Assembly: GCA_002862965.1 (NCBI GenBank)
Contig: PKCW01000157.1
Span: 1-5,506, forward strand
Reading direction: 5' to 3'
Length of the DNA stretch: 5,506 nt
DNA from: Pseudomonadota bacterium
Lineage (GTDB): Bacteria; Pseudomonadota; Gammaproteobacteria; UBA5335
Below are positions 5,403 to 5,506 of this stretch, piece after piece. A model generated the notes under the pieces. That model made no database searches and had not been told where the DNA came from. It saw only the letters and a program-made list of their open reading frames with translations. Position 1 is the first letter of the stretch; each line of letters starts with the position of its first letter. Position numbers and translations under genes: made by a program.

Positions 5403-5506
5403 ATGGCAGGACATAGCAAATGGGCCAACATCCAGCATCGCAAGAATGCTCAGGATGCACGGCGCGGCAAACTTTTCACCAAGCTGATCCGGGAAATCAC
5501 CATCGC
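5403..5506 (+). CDS. yebC: YebC/PmpR (TACO1) family protein, N-terminal part (runs off the window)
   Basis: The first 34 codons read [20 protein letters not shown] followed by [14 protein letters not shown], the almost invariant N-terminus of YebC-family proteins (about 240-250 aa when complete). Members have been described as DNA-binding regulators (PmpR) and, more recently, as translation factors relieving ribosome stalling; which applies here cannot be told. No good ribosome site precedes the ATG, but the MAGHSKW start is so conserved that it is not in doubt. In many gammaproteobacteria yebC is followed by ruvC-ruvA-ruvB, which would lie to the right. Confidence 0.93.
   Translation, partial: MAGHSKWANIQHRKNAQDARRGKLFTKLIREITI

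Noticed and set aside
4659..5438. In-frame extension of relA upstream by 260 codons
   Set aside because: The added residues are antisense to yfaZ, resemble no RelA N-terminus, and RelA length fits the ATG at 4658.

Overview
The window looks like a chromosomal segment of a GC-rich gammaproteobacterium. The evidence is a monofunctional RelA-type (p)ppGpp synthetase, a YfaZ-family envelope protein and the start of a YebC-family regulator. Placement below class, perhaps near the Chromatiales, is a guess. An AT-richer accessory island sits beside this housekeeping block, directly downstream of relA.

Layout from right to left. YebC starts at 5403 (+) and runs off the window. yfaZ (4773-5342, +) is divergent from relA (4658-2562, -) across a 114-bp spacer that holds a possible promoter and an imperfect palindrome. 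One base past the relA stop, on the same strand, a 5'-truncated Rhs reading frame begins. It keeps only the last part of the Rhs core and a C-terminal tip of the Tlde1/DUF2778 L,D-transpeptidase-like type (2560-1856). Its stop overlaps the start of an exported, cysteine-containing protein, the probable immunity protein (1859-1326). That gene overlaps a second, shorter Rhs module (1333-746) with a different tip carrying a YkuD-type Cys motif. Five bases later comes a probable lipoprotein (740-240), the candidate second immunity protein. The left edge holds the first 18 codons of an IS3-family OrfA with its upstream IS end.

How it fits together: the island reads as two stacked toxin-immunity cassettes. 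Both toxin tips appear to use an L,D-transpeptidase-like Cys/His active site and so would act on peptidoglycan in the periplasm. Both partners carry export signals, which would put protection in the same compartment. A 127-bp Rhs-core direct repeat with one mismatch (1197-1323 and 2283-2409) marks where the cassettes were joined. It ends two bases before the first immunity gene's stop codon. This matches displacement of an older tip (YkuD-like plus lipoprotein) by a newer one (Tlde1-like plus exported protein) through recombination in the core. The long N-terminal Rhs shell and any PAAR or VgrG loading domain are absent, so neither toxin looks deliverable as it stands. They may be decaying remnants, a silent tip reservoir, or small proteins translated by coupling. 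Function was assigned from motifs read by eye, with no database search.
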